The translations under genes and the position numbers were made by a program. A DNA stretch of 64,000 nucleotides, from positions 222,671 to 286,670 of the forward strand of contig JAGXTI010000014.1 in the NCBI GenBank assembly GCA_018334015.1, given 5' to 3'. Below are positions 39,968 through 49,804 of the stretch, piece by piece (positions within the stretch are counted from its first letter, which is position 1; the number at the start of each line of letters is the position of its first letter). The notes under the pieces were generated by a model that was not told the origin of the DNA, searched no databases, and saw nothing but the letters and a program-made list of their open reading frames with translations. The DNA comes from Silanimonas sp. Its GTDB lineage: Bacteria > Pseudomonadota > Gammaproteobacteria > Xanthomonadales > Xanthomonadaceae.

Positions 39968-42900
39968 GCCGCCTCCGGCTGCGCAGTGAACACGGCCTGC
40001 ACCGCATCGAGCAGGGTGTCGCTGAAACGGTGCCGCCAGACGCCGCAGGCCGTCCCGTCGGGCAGGCGCAGGCCGACCGCACGGACGAACAGGTACCAGC
40101 CATCGCCCAGATGCTGCTCGCGGCGGTAGGTCGTGCCCAGCCGTTCGCGCAGGTAGCGCTCCAGCGCCAGGGTGTAGAGCAGGGCCTGGAAGCGGTAGCC
40201 GGACCCATGCATCGCGCGTTCCAGTGCCTCGGGGGCGTAGTCCTCGAGGCAGGCACGCGAGCCGCGGGCGAGCTGGTTGCCCTTGTAGTCGAGCAGGTGG
40301 AAACGTTCGCCCTGTGCGAACACGAGGTCGATCTTGCCGCTCATCAGGCCGGCCAGGCTCTGCTCGCGCCTTGGCACGAGGCCGGCTTCGCCGTGGCGCT
40401 CGCAGGCCTCGCGCAAGGCAGCCAGCGAGGCCCGGTCGAGCAGGAAGCTGAAGCCCATCTCGGCGCGCATGTCCGGTGCCGAGAGGTCCCACAGGCGCGG
40501 GCCCTCGGGTTCGGCAAGGCGGGTGTGGAGCACGCGGTTCACGCGATGGGCCAGCGCCTCGGCCAGCGGGGCGAGCTCGCCATGGCGCGGCCGCACGGCA
40601 TGTTCACGCAGGGCGTCCAGTGCCTCGGCCGCCGACACCGGAATGCCCGGCAGGCGGCGTTCGAACAGGGCATGCACGGCATGGCCGAATTCGGTGCCAC
40701 CGACTGCGGCCAGGGCATCGAGCTCGGGATGCGGGTGTCGCGTTGCGGTGGCCGAGGCGGTTTCGGGGGCGCTTTCGATCGTGTCGTCCTCGGGCACGAG
40801 GGCTTCGGCGACAAGCGGGGCTTCGTCCTCGGCGGCGCGTTCTTCCTCGTTCGCCCTGCGGTGGTGGCTGCGCGACAGCGTGGTGAAGCTGTGGCGCAGG
40901 GGCAAAGGCCCGCGGGGCGCTGCGGGCAGCGGGCGTGCTCTGCGCTGAGTGGCTTCGCTCTCACCGCTCCGGTAGGCAAGACCCGGGTGCTCGGCCCAGC
41001 CCTGCACCAGGTCGATGGCACCAAGGCCGCTCGCTGCGTCGGCTTTCAGTGCTGTCAGATCGAGCGCCTTGAGCGGCACGCCGTCCTTGACACTGCCCTT
41101 CGGCACCACGAACAGATGGCAGGCATGGATGGCGCGAGTCAGCGCCACGTACAGCAGTCGGTAGCGCTCCTCATATTCCTGCCGGGCGACCAGCGCCTTG
41201 CAGTGATCGCTCTCGACGAGGCAGCGAAGGCCGGGCTCGCGGCCGGCGAGCAGCCGCGGGCCGTTCTTGGTGTTCCGTTTGGCTCCGTGCTTCCACATCA
41301 GCGGCAGGAACACGATCTCGAATTCCAGACCCTTGCTGGCGTGCAGGGTCATCAGCTTGACCCGTGCCGCATCCGATTCGAGGCGCAGGGCACGGGCTTC
41401 TCCGGCCTCGGCCCCGTCGCTGCCCTCGGTGACCTGTTGCGCGAACCAGGCCAGCAGACGCTCGCCACCGCCATGATCCTGCCAGCGCTCCTGCAGCAGT
41501 TCGCCGAGATGCCGCAGGTCGGTGAGCAGGCGCTCGCCTTCGCGGGTTTCCAGCAGGCGACCGGCCTGCTGTTCGAGCAGGGCGGCGACCAGGCCGAGTG
41601 GACCGCGATGTTCGAGCAGGCTGTGCAGGGTCTGGAAACGGGCGGCGAGGCCATCGAGCGCGGCCGGTTCCTGGCGCAGGCGCTGCAGTTCGCGCAGATC
41701 GCCACCCCACAGACGGCTGCTCACGGCCGCACGCAGGGCGCGCGGGTTCTCGGCATGCAGGGCGGCGTGCAGCAGCACGCGCAGTTCGCGTGCGGCATCG
41801 GACTCGAACACGCTGGCCTGCGAGCCGGTCACGCAGGGCACGCCGCGCGCTTTCAGCAGGGCGGCGAGTTGGGCGATCTGGGCATGGCCGGGCAGCAGCA
41901 CGGCGATGTCACCCGGCTGCAGCGGCTCAGCGCCCAGGTTGCAGCCCGGCTGCGACAGCAAGGCGGTGATCTGCCCGGCGCAGCAACGCAGGGCGTGCGC
42001 TTCGAGTTCGTGGTCATCGGCATCGGCATCGAGTTCGTGCAGCACCAGCGGCCGCCGCAAGGGCATGCCATCGGTATCAAGCAAGGGCATGTCGTCGCGA
42101 CGCCCGCTGGCCTGCACGCTTTCGTAGTGGATCGCCAGCGGCGAATCCGGCGGAGCAAGCCGCGTGCCGGTGGCGGCATAGAAGGCATTGACCGCCTCGA
42201 CGTAGGCGCGGCTGGAGCGGAAGTTGGTGTCCAGACTCAGCCGGTCGGCGGGCGCGATGCGGGCCTTGGCGTTTTCGTAGGCCGCCACATCGCCGCCACG
42301 GAAGCGGTAGATCGCCTGCTTCGGATCGCCGATCATCACCAGCCGGCCGCGTGGCAAGCCCTCGGCGTCGCGGTAGATCGCATCGAGCAGGGCGAACTGC
42401 TGCGGATCAGTGTCCTGGAACTCGTCGACCAGGGCGGCGGGCCAGGCCTCGAACAGGGCATCGGCCAGCGCGCGTTGGTCGTCTTTCGGCTTCAAGGCCT
42501 CGTGCACGCTGCTGACGAGTTGATCGAAGCTGGACTGGCCGGCGGCATCGAGCTGGGCCTGGAGCGCCTGCTGGCACCAGCGCTGTGCAGCGAGGAGAAA
42601 GCGCCGCTTCGGCGCCGGCCCCCTCAGGTCGAGTTCCAGCCAGGGCAATGCGGCGAGGATCGCCTTCGTCTGATCGATCAGCACCTTCATCGCCGGATCG
42701 GACGAGCCGGCCTTGTTGATGCCGGTTGTCTCATCGAGCTTGTCGAAAGCCGCAAGATGGCCCATCAGTTCGGCCGTGTCTTCGAGCGGCGCACGCAGGG
42801 CGGCGATCAGCCCGGTCCAAGCCTTGCGAAGCTTGGCGATCTTGGTCGTGCAGCGATCGACCAGAGCCTCGGCCTGCTTCGCCCAGGCCTCGACATCGTC

Positions 42901-43659
42901 CAGAAAGGGCAGGTGTCGAAGCTGCGCATGCAGATCGATGGGGCCCTCGGCAGCGACCACCAGCCCCGGCAGCAGCAGGGTCGGCAGCAGTTTCTGCAGT
43001 GCCTTGCGTTCGATGCCGGCGGCCTCGGCCAGTTGCGCCAGATCACTTTGCGTCTCGTCCTGCGCGATCAGTCGCCACAGGTCATCGGCGAGGCGGCTTG
43101 CCAGGTTCGCGGTGTCGATGATCTCGCGGCCACGGAACGGGGCTCCGGCCGCGAAGGGATGCTCGGCCAGAATGCGCGAGCACAGCCCATGCAGGGTGGC
43201 GATGGGCGCGGCATCGAGTTCGGAGAGGGCCGCCTGCAATCGCGCGACATCGTTCTTGCGCAGGTCGGGATCGTGCCAGCGCCGGCGCAGCCAGAGGGTG
43301 TCCGATGCCCCGTCCGCCTCGGTGGTGGGCTTGGCCTGATGCCGATTGGCCCGTTGCCGATTGGCCTGGTCGAGCAAGGGCGTCAGGCAGTGGATTCTTG
43401 GCGAGTCGGGGGCCCGTTGCCGATCGGCCTGGTCGAGGGCCCAGAGCAGGCGGGCCCGCAGGCGCTCGCCCAGTTCGGCGGCCGCCGCCTTGGTGAAGGT
43501 GGCGACGATGATGCGCCGGGGCGTCAGGCCCTGCTCCAGCAGCAGGCGCAGGTAGAGCACGGCGATCGTCCAGGTCTTGCCGGTGCCGGCGCTGGCCTCG
43601 ACCAGGCTGCGGCCGTGCCCGGCAAGCGGCAGCGTTTGCCAGTTGTTCGTGGCCGTCAT
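39964..43659 (-). CDS. recB: Exodeoxyribonuclease V beta subunit (RecB helicase-nuclease)
   Basis: 1231 residues. It is the 3'-5' helicase and nuclease of RecBCD, which processes double-strand ends and loads RecA. It has Walker A LVEASAGTGKTWTIAVLYLR at about 18-40, ALVDEFQDTDPQQFALLDAI (Walker B), VMIGDPKQAIYRFRGGD, LMTLHASKGLEFEIVFLPLM and RLLYVALTRAIHAC. The C-terminal nuclease site includes GKIDLVFAQGERFHLLDYKG. Near residues 74-125 an unusual linker contains a 21-codon partial duplication (see repeat). It starts ATG at 43659, overlapping the recC stop (ATGA). No ptr gene is interposed, unlike E. coli. Confidence 0.97.
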   Translation of the reverse strand: MTATNNWQTLPLAGHGRSLVEASAGTGKTWTIAVLYLRLLLEQGLTPRRIIVATFTKAAAAELGERLRARLLWALDQADRQRAPDSPRIHCLTPLLDQANRQRANRHQAKPTTEADGASDTLWLRRRWHDPDLRKNDVARLQAALSELDAAPIATLHGLCSRILAEHPFAAGAPFRGREIIDTANLASRLADDLWRLIAQDETQSDLAQLAEAAGIERKALQKLLPTLLLPGLVVAAEGPIDLHAQLRHLPFLDDVEAWAKQAEALVDRCTTKIAKLRKAWTGLIAALRAPLEDTAELMGHLAAFDKLDETTGINKAGSSDPAMKVLIDQTKAILAALPWLELDLRGPAPKRRFLLAAQRWCQQALQAQLDAAGQSSFDQLVSSVHEALKPKDDQRALADALFEAWPAALVDEFQDTDPQQFALLDAIYRDAEGLPRGRLVMIGDPKQAIYRFRGGDVAAYENAKARIAPADRLSLDTNFRSSRAYVEAVNAFYAATGTRLAPPDSPLAIHYESVQASGRRDDMPLLDTDGMPLRRPLVLHELDADADDHELEAHALRCCAGQITALLSQPGCNLGAEPLQPGDIAVLLPGHAQIAQLAALLKARGVPCVTGSQASVFESDAARELRVLLHAALHAENPRALRAAVSSRLWGGDLRELQRLRQEPAALDGLAARFQTLHSLLEHRGPLGLVAALLEQQAGRLLETREGERLLTDLRHLGELLQERWQDHGGGERLLAWFAQQVTEGSDGAEAGEARALRLESDAARVKLMTLHASKGLEFEIVFLPLMWKHGAKRNTKNGPRLLAGREPGLRCLVESDHCKALVARQEYEERYRLLYVALTRAIHACHLFVVPKGSVKDGVPLKALDLTALKADAASGLGAIDLVQGWAEHPGLAYRSGESEATQRRARPLPAAPRGPLPLRHSFTTLSRSHHRRANEEERAAEDEAPLVAEALVPEDDTIESAPETASATATRHPHPELDALAAVGGTEFGHAVHALFERRLPGIPVSAAEALDALREHAVRPRHGELAPLAEALAHRVNRVLHTRLAEPEGPRLWDLSAPDMRAEMGFSFLLDRASLAALREACERHGEAGLVPRREQSLAGLMSGKIDLVFAQGERFHLLDYKGNQLARGSRACLEDYAPEALERAMHGSGYRFQALLYTLALERYLRERLGTTYRREQHLGDGWYLFVRAVGLRLPDGTACGVWRHRFSDTLLDAVQAVFTAQPEAA
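43348..43437 (-). repeat. 27-bp direct repeat (63-bp period) in recB
   Basis: Two 27-base copies with one mismatch, at 43348-43374 and 43411-43437, are 63 bases apart, i.e. 21 codons. They encode LDQADRQRA and LDQANRQRA. The frame is kept, so this is an in-frame partial duplication in the 1B-like linker near the N terminus. Confidence 0.75.
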
Positions 43660-46600
43660 GGTGCAGGCTCCGCTGCCTTTCCGTTGGTTGGCGCATCGCC
43701 GAGATGGATCAGGGCAGCAATGCGGCAGGTCTCGTCGAGCATTCGCTTCAAGGCGATGTGGCCGGGGTCGGAGCCGGCATCGCCGAACACCAGATCCCCT
43801 TCCAGCCAGCGGGCGTAACCCGGCGCGTCCTTGCACTCGCCGGGCAGAAAATCGTTACCGCGCCAGGTGTTCACCACGTTCTTTGCTGCGGCCCGGATCC
43901 ATGCCTCGGGCTCGGCATCGGCCTCGATCGCTTGGTTCCACAGCGTCGATGCGGTGCGTGGGTACCACCGCGATTCGCCCTGGCAGGCCTGCTGCCAAAC
44001 GTCGATCAGGCCGCGCAGGCGACGACGCAGTTCGGCGTCCATGACCCGGCGTTCGGCAGCACAGGCCGCGCAGTAGCGTTCATCCCAAGCGTTAGCCTGC
44101 ACGGCGAAGGCCGGTTCCTCCATGGCCAGCACCGTCAGGCGCACCGGCGCGGGTGTCGGGCCGCCGTTGTATTGCAGGCGCAGGGCGGCCCATTGCAGAA
44201 AGGCCGGCACACTCTCCCTGAAGCCGATGGCTGCGACCTTCTTCAGCCCGCCTTGGTTCGCATCGGGGTAGGCGAACACGCGCTGCAGGCCTTGCTCCGA
44301 GCCGCGCAAGGCGAGCACCGAAGGCACGATGCCGCTGAGCCGGCGGGGGGTGTCGTCCGGGTTGTCGGCGAGGTCGATGTCGATGCGCTGGCTCTGGCCT
44401 CCGGCGGCGCTGCGCGTATCGAAGCGTTGCAGCTGTTCGGCGCAGACCAGGAGTGCTTCGACCGCCTTGGCCTCGCGGGCCCAGGCCGCGGCCGCGCCGG
44501 TGCCGATCGGCAGCCATCCGCCATGCCGCAGCCAGGCCGGAGGCAAGGCATCCCAGCGCCACGCCGGGTCCGCGCAGCGACGCGGCAGCACTTCGCGCAG
44601 GAACACCTGACGCGCCACGCTGGCGATGCGCGGGATCGCATCCAGCGGTTCCGCGTCGAGAAACCCCGCCTCGTCGTCGAGGGCATCCAGAGCGACCTGA
44701 AGATGGTCGTGCAGCAGGGCCCTGGCCGGATCCTTGAAAAAGCCCTCCAGACGGCGCAGCGGGATCGGCTCGGGCAGGGCCTCGGGCAGCAGCGGCGCGC
44801 CCTCGCGCAGCCGCGGCAGGGCACGCCGGCCCGCGCCGCGCATGCCGGCGAAAGCCGAGGAGTAGGAGAACAGCCCCGGATGCCGACCATCGAAATAGCG
44901 CGCATCGAAGGCTTGCAAAGGGTGGCGCAGCAGCCAGGGCCGTTCGCTCGCCGGGTCGTCCGGTGTCAGGCCGGCGTGGCGGTCCAGCTCGGCCAGCAGC
45001 TCGGCCAGCGGCGCGGCCGGATTGCGCGGCTTGCCGTCGCGCACGCCCTGACCGATGTAGGAAAGGTGCAGCCGTTGCCGCGCCGCCATCACGGTTTCGA
45101 GGAACAGGTAGCGGTCGTCGCCGGGCACGTCGCGGTCGCCCAGCCGGCGCAGGGTCGCCATCAGGTCGATGCCGCCATGCGCGGGGCGGCGCGGAAACTG
45201 GTCCTCGTCGAGACCCAGCACGGCCACCATCTCGAAGGGCAGGGCACGCTGCGGCACCATGCCGCAGAAGCTGATGCCACCCATCAGGAAGCTCTGCTGT
45301 TCCGGCACCGCGGCCAGGGCGTCCTGCAGCAGTTCGCGGACAACGACCAGACGCAGGCGCGGATCGAGGCCGTTCGCGGCCGGCTCGGCGGCGACGTGTT
45401 CGATCGCCCGATGCAGGGCCGCGAGCGCGGCGCGGGCATCGGCATCGCTGGGGTCGATGCGCAGCAGGGCATCGACGCGGGCACGCAGGGTGTCGGCCCA
45501 GACGCTCGCCGGCGCTTCGAGTCCGGCGAGATCGCGCCAGGCCTGCAGCTCGCAGAGCAGGCGGTCGAGGCTGCCCAGCGCCGCCGCAGCGGGCCCGTGG
45601 ATGCCGGGCAGTGGCAGCAGCTCGCTGCCGTCGGCGAGCTGCACCAAGGCGTCCGTGTCTTCGCCCGGATCGGCCATCAGGTAGCCGGCCAGCATCCGGT
45701 CCATCGCCCAGGCGAAGCTGTGCTCGGAGCGCGGCGGCAGGCCGAGTGCGGCCTTGTGCGCGCCGTCCAGGGCCCAGGCCACGCGGCTGGCGCGCAGCCA
45801 TTCGAGCAGTTCGTCGCTGGCCGCCTCGTCGAGCGAAAGCGCGCGCCGCACCTCGGCCACGCCGAGCAGATCGGCCACCTCGGCCGCGCTGATGCGCGAC
45901 TGGCTGAGTTCGAGCAGGGTTTCGAACACCGTGAACAGAGGATGGCTGCGCGCCACCGGCACATCGGCCAGGTGGTAGGGCAGCAGCCGTTCGCGGCTCG
46001 AGCCGGGTTCGCCGAACACGGCCGGGATCAGCGGCAGGTAGGCGCGGATGTCCGGGGCCATCACCACGATCCCGCCGGGGCGCACGCCGTCTTGGTCGAT
46101 CGCCTCGAGCAGGGCGTCGCGCAGCACTTCCAGCTCGCGCAGGCGGGTGTGGCAGGCATGGATGCGCAGGCTGGCATCCGCCCTCGTGGCGGCGGCATCC
46201 TCGCGCATCAGCGCCGGCTGCAGGCGGCGGATGCTTTCCTGCAGACGCTGCAGGCGGTTTTGCGGGGCTTCGTCGGCTTCGTCCTGCCAATGGCGGATGT
46301 CCTCGCGCACCGCGTCCTCGGTGAGTGCAGCGAAGAAATGCTGGCCGAGGCGACCCCAGCGGGCCAGCAGCGGATGCCTCTGCTCGTTCCAGTCGAGCGC
46401 GGCCGGATCGTCGAGGCGTGCCGCCTCGTTCTCGCGGAAGGCCCCCCAGGCGGCGGCATCGGGATCGCGGCCGCGGCCGTCGCCACGCGGGCTGCTGCCG
46501 TACAGGCCGCCCCAGTATTCGCGGCAGGGGTCGGGCACATGGATCGACACCAGCGCATGCCGGGCGTAGGCGCGCAGCACGGCCAGTTCGGCGGGCGGCA

Positions 46601-47303
46601 GGTGTGACAGGCCGAACACCTGCAGTGGCGGCAGCGGCGCGGTGCTCGAGTCCAGCGCCCAGAGCAGGGCATCGACGAGGCGGCCACGATGATCGCCCAG
46701 TTGGCCGACGAGGGCCCGCCACAGCGGTGCCAGTGCCTGCGATTCAAGGGCGCGCAGCGCCGAGTCGGTCTGTTGGCCGGTGGCCCAGTTCGAACGGCCC
46801 GCTTCCCAGGCCAACAGCCAATCGCTGCGATAGACGAGGTACTGCGAAAACAGCTTGGCCAGCCGATCGGCAAGCTGGAAGCGCCGTTGCGCGCGTTGAT
46901 CGGCGCTGCCGGCCTCGGCCAGATAGGCCCGGAAGCGTGGCTCGGTGACGCCGTGGGCCGCCGCATCGGCGAGCAGGCCATGCAGGCTCCAGCGCATCGG
47001 ACCACGCCGGTAGCGCGGCAGCGCCACAGCCTGCGCGCCGAGCAGGGCCTTCGACAGCCGGTCGAGCCAGGTGCTCGGCAGCTGGATCTCGAGGTTGGCG
47101 ACGATGCGTGATGCGCCGACATGCCGTGCCAAGGCCCCGGCCAGCCATGGCTTCATGCCCGGATGCGCCGCGATCACGGTCTGCGCTGCCAGCGGCTGTG
47201 CCGGCCGGGTCTCGTCCAGCAAACGCTGCAGCGGCGGGATCAGGGCTTCCAGCCGGCTGGCGCGCAGGATGACCAGGCCGGTCGGGGCATCGGGCGTGTG
47301 CAA
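43656..47303 (-). CDS. recC: Exodeoxyribonuclease V gamma subunit (RecC, Chi recognition)
   Basis: 1215 residues. It holds the complex together and reads Chi. Recognisable parts are FSQYLVYRSDWLLAWEAG, PPLQVFGLSHLPPAELAVLR, PLLARWGRLGQHFFAAL, IRIHACHTRLRELEVLRDAL-like text, IVVMAPDIRAYLPLIPAVFG and GGISFCGMVPQRALPFEMVA, then DDRYLFLETVMAARQRLHLS. The start is a TTG at 47303, supported by AAAGGA eight bases upstream and by the absence of an ATG or GTG close to the start of homology. It is slightly longer than E. coli RecC (about 1120). First gene of the recCBD unit. Confidence 0.96.
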   Translation of the reverse strand: MHTPDAPTGLVILRASRLEALIPPLQRLLDETRPAQPLAAQTVIAAHPGMKPWLAGALARHVGASRIVANLEIQLPSTWLDRLSKALLGAQAVALPRYRRGPMRWSLHGLLADAAAHGVTEPRFRAYLAEAGSADQRAQRRFQLADRLAKLFSQYLVYRSDWLLAWEAGRSNWATGQQTDSALRALESQALAPLWRALVGQLGDHRGRLVDALLWALDSSTAPLPPLQVFGLSHLPPAELAVLRAYARHALVSIHVPDPCREYWGGLYGSSPRGDGRGRDPDAAAWGAFRENEAARLDDPAALDWNEQRHPLLARWGRLGQHFFAALTEDAVREDIRHWQDEADEAPQNRLQRLQESIRRLQPALMREDAAATRADASLRIHACHTRLRELEVLRDALLEAIDQDGVRPGGIVVMAPDIRAYLPLIPAVFGEPGSSRERLLPYHLADVPVARSHPLFTVFETLLELSQSRISAAEVADLLGVAEVRRALSLDEAASDELLEWLRASRVAWALDGAHKAALGLPPRSEHSFAWAMDRMLAGYLMADPGEDTDALVQLADGSELLPLPGIHGPAAAALGSLDRLLCELQAWRDLAGLEAPASVWADTLRARVDALLRIDPSDADARAALAALHRAIEHVAAEPAANGLDPRLRLVVVRELLQDALAAVPEQQSFLMGGISFCGMVPQRALPFEMVAVLGLDEDQFPRRPAHGGIDLMATLRRLGDRDVPGDDRYLFLETVMAARQRLHLSYIGQGVRDGKPRNPAAPLAELLAELDRHAGLTPDDPASERPWLLRHPLQAFDARYFDGRHPGLFSYSSAFAGMRGAGRRALPRLREGAPLLPEALPEPIPLRRLEGFFKDPARALLHDHLQVALDALDDEAGFLDAEPLDAIPRIASVARQVFLREVLPRRCADPAWRWDALPPAWLRHGGWLPIGTGAAAAWAREAKAVEALLVCAEQLQRFDTRSAAGGQSQRIDIDLADNPDDTPRRLSGIVPSVLALRGSEQGLQRVFAYPDANQGGLKKVAAIGFRESVPAFLQWAALRLQYNGGPTPAPVRLTVLAMEEPAFAVQANAWDERYCAACAAERRVMDAELRRRLRGLIDVWQQACQGESRWYPRTASTLWNQAIEADAEPEAWIRAAAKNVVNTWRGNDFLPGECKDAPGYARWLEGDLVFGDAGSDPGHIALKRMLDETCRIAALIHLGDAPTNGKAAEPAP

Positions 47304-47397
47304 AGCGTGCGTCCTTTCCGGGGCCGGTCGGGGGTCAGCGGATCGCCAGCATGAGGGCAGGCATTCTCACGCGCTGAGACGGCAGACGCGAGGGGTC

Positions 47398-48374
47398 TTA
47401 CTGGGCTTGCGTGGGTGTCTGTTCGACCCGGTTCCGGCCACCGGCCTTGGCGAGGTAGAGCAGGCGGTCGGCTTCGTTGAGCAGCGTGTGCAAAGGCTCG
47501 ACACTCTCCGCTGGCGGGCAGCACAGGCCGATGCTGACGGTGAGCGAGAACCGGCGGCCATCCGGCAGTTCGACCTGCAAAGCGGCGATACGCTCGCGCA
47601 GGGCTTCGAAATGCTCGCGCGCGGCCCCGGCAACGAGATCGCCGGCCAGCACCACGAACTCCTCACCACCGAAGCGCGCCACCACATCCTATCGTTGGCG
47701 CCGTTCTTCAGGAACTGCGCGACCAGTTCCGGCCGGTGGGCACCGGAGACGCCGATGATCGCCAGACGATCGCGGGCGTAGCGTTCGCGCAGCTTGGCCG
47801 ACAGCTCGACACCGGTGAGCCCGGGCATCTCGTGGTCGGTGATGACAAGGCGGATGCCGGGGTCCTGCTCGAGGGCGCGCAGGCCGTCCTCGCCGTTGGC
47901 CGCCAGCAGCACGCGGAAACCGTAGGAGGACAGCAGTTCGGCGACCAGCAGGCGGGCGGTGGGCGAATCATCGACCACCAGGGCGGCGATACGCCGGTTG
48001 CGGTCGAGCCGCTGCACCAGCCAGACCAGGTAATCGAAATGGCCGGGCGCGCTCTTGATGACGTAATCGACCACGCTGCGGCCGATGATGCGATCGCGCA
48101 GCGCCTCATCGTAGGTCCCGGAAACCACCACCAGCGGCAGCCCGGTCTGGGACAGCCGCTCGATGACGGCGGGCGGTGCGGCATCGGGCAGCACGAGGCC
48201 GCTCAGCACGAGGAAGAGGTCGGGGTGTGCCGCGAGTGCCGCCTCGGCTTCGGCCAGACTGCGCGCCCGGGCGATCGGCAAATGCAGGCGCTGCTCCAAC
48301 ACCTCGGCCAGCAAGCCGGCATAGCTGCGCGAGTTCTCGACGATCAGGACGCGTTGTGCGCTCGGAGGGTCCAT
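47398..48374 (-). pseudogene. Broken double-receiver diguanylate cyclase (REC-REC-GGDEF)
   Basis: Frame 1, from the ATG at 48374, encodes two receiver domains: one beginning RVLIVENSRSYAGLLAEVLE and one beginning AALVVDDSPTARLLVAELLS, with phospho-Asp region LVITDHEMPGLTG. At about 47686-47696 the second receiver stops after FLKNGAND, and the rest of the frame is nonsense. A different frame (47398-47685) encodes the second half of a GGDEF domain: VARFGGEEFVVLAGD to TVSIGLCCPPAESVEPL. About 90-110 codons are missing: the end of REC2 and the start of GGDEF. This is a deletion that also shifts frame, so no cyclic-di-GMP synthase can be made. An assembly error is the alternative. It lies 14 bases downstream of rlmJ. 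Confidence 0.8.
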
Positions 48375-48388
48375 GCTGGATTCTGCGC

Positions 48389-49231
48389 TCAGGGTGCGGG
48401 GCGAAGCCAAGCGAGGCGGTGTGAGGCGCCGGTCTCGCCGAGCAGGCGGGCCAGCGCGGGCAGGCCCGGTGCGATCATCGCGTCGAGCTGGAAGGGCGGA
48501 TGGAACAGCAGCATGCCGCTGCCGTTGAGGCGCAGCGGCGAGTCGTCCGGGCGCACCAGCAGTTCGACGCAGAGCAGGCCGCGTGGGGCGAGCCGGGCGG
48601 CGTCGCGGAAGAAGGGCGAAAGGCTGCGGCGGCGCTTGATCGGGTACCAGACCGCCACGCCGCCGGTCGGCCAGCGGCCGAGGGCCTCCTCGACCGCCGC
48701 CAGCACCTGCGGGAACTCGGCCTCCTGCGCCTCGTAGGGCGGATCGATCAGCACCAGCCCACGTTTTTCGGCCGGTGGCAGCAGGGCGCGCAGCAGGGCG
48801 TAGCCATCGCCCTCGTGCACCGTGGCGCGGCGCTCGCCGGCCAGCGCCGTGCGCAGGGCCTGGGCTTCTTCGGGCTGCCGCTCGCAGGCGGCCAGCCGGT
48901 CCTGCGCACGCAGGGCCGCCAAGGCCAGACGCGGTGATCCCGGGTAATGGCGCAACCTGCCGTCGGGGTTGAAGTTCGCCACCGCCCGACACAGGCGTTT
49001 CAGCAAGGGCGGCAGCGCAGGCTGTCCCCAGAGCCTTGCGATGCCGGTCGCCGCCTCACCACTCGGCCCCGCCCCCTGTTCACCCAGTGCGTACTGGCCG
49101 CGGCCGCCGTGGGTGTCGAGCACGAAACAGGGCGCGTCCTTGCGGGCGAGGGCCTCGATCCAGGCCAGCAGCACGGCGTGCTTCAGCACATCGGCGTGGT
49201 TTCCCGCGTGGAAGACGTGGCGATAGTTCAT
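48389..49231 (-). CDS. rlmJ: 23S rRNA (adenine(2030)-N6)-methyltransferase RlmJ
   Basis: 280 residues. It methylates A2030 of 23S rRNA. It begins MNYRHVFHAGNHADVLKHAV, a near-invariant family start, and has YPGSPRLALAALRAQDRL and the catalytic LVLIDPPYEAQEAEFPQV (DPPY). The protein is the normal length. It is upstream of the broken cyclase on the same strand and probably shares a transcript with it. Confidence 0.97.
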   Translation of the reverse strand: MNYRHVFHAGNHADVLKHAVLLAWIEALARKDAPCFVLDTHGGRGQYALGEQGAGPSGEAATGIARLWGQPALPPLLKRLCRAVANFNPDGRLRHYPGSPRLALAALRAQDRLAACERQPEEAQALRTALAGERRATVHEGDGYALLRALLPPAEKRGLVLIDPPYEAQEAEFPQVLAAVEEALGRWPTGGVAVWYPIKRRRSLSPFFRDAARLAPRGLLCVELLVRPDDSPLRLNGSGMLLFHPPFQLDAMIAPGLPALARLLGETGASHRLAWLRPAP

Positions 49232-49261
49232 GGCGCCAGTCTAGCGCCAGTGGAGGCCCTC

Positions 49262-49804
49262 TCAGGGCAGCAGGCTCGTCCCCGGCACCAGCCACAGCGA
49301 CAGCCCGGCCAGGGCCGTGCCGATGGCGGTGGCGGCGAGCACATCGCTCGGGTAGTGCACGCCCAGCACCACCCGCGAAGCGGCGATGCTCAGGGTGAAG
49401 GGCACCAGCAGCCAGGCCAGCAGCGGGTAGTGGGCGATGGCGACCAGCGAAAAGGCCACCGCGTGCAGGGTGTGGCCGGAAGGGAAGCTGTATTCATCGA
49501 GCGGTGCCACCCAGGCGCGGATGCGTTCGTCGGCGTTGCAGGGGCGGGCACGGCGGGTCCAGCCCTTGAGCCGGCGGTAGAGGAACAAGGCCACGCTGCC
49601 GGTGGCGGCGAGATGGACCGAGGCGGCGAGACCGCTCCAGCCTTCGACCAGGATGATGGCGGCCATCAGCGTGTACCAGGCGGCACCATCGCCCAGCCGC
49701 GAGACGATGCGGAAGTAGGTGCGCACACTGAAACGCTCGCACCAGCGGTTGGCAACCAGGCACCAGCCGTGTTCGCGACGCATCTGGGGCTGGCGGGCGT
49801 CCAT
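49262..49804 (-). CDS. PAP2-family membrane phosphatase
   Basis: 180 residues with several transmembrane helices. The three phosphatase motifs are KGWTRRARP (K-x6-RP), YSFPSGHTLHA (PSGH) and SRVVLGVHYPSDV (SR-x5-H-x3-D), all intact. Family members remove phosphate from phosphatidic acid, PGP or undecaprenyl-PP. It starts on the base where the GT4 gene ends (TGATG), so the two are coupled. Together with GT4 and a Pho-type site upstream, a role in turning phosphatidate into diacylglycerol for glycolipid synthesis is a reasonable inference, not proof. Confidence 0.88.
   Translation of the reverse strand: MDARQPQMRREHGWCLVANRWCERFSVRTYFRIVSRLGDGAAWYTLMAAIILVEGWSGLAASVHLAATGSVALFLYRRLKGWTRRARPCNADERIRAWVAPLDEYSFPSGHTLHAVAFSLVAIAHYPLLAWLLVPFTLSIAASRVVLGVHYPSDVLAATAIGTALAGLSLWLVPGTSLLP

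Noticed and set aside
39961-43818. A 1285-codon plus-strand open frame over recB
   Set aside because: Shadow of recB on the other strand, with low-complexity Gln/Gly/Ala composition and no motifs.
43704-46607. A 967-codon plus-strand open frame over recC
   Set aside because: Antisense shadow of recC; same composition bias and no recognisable family.
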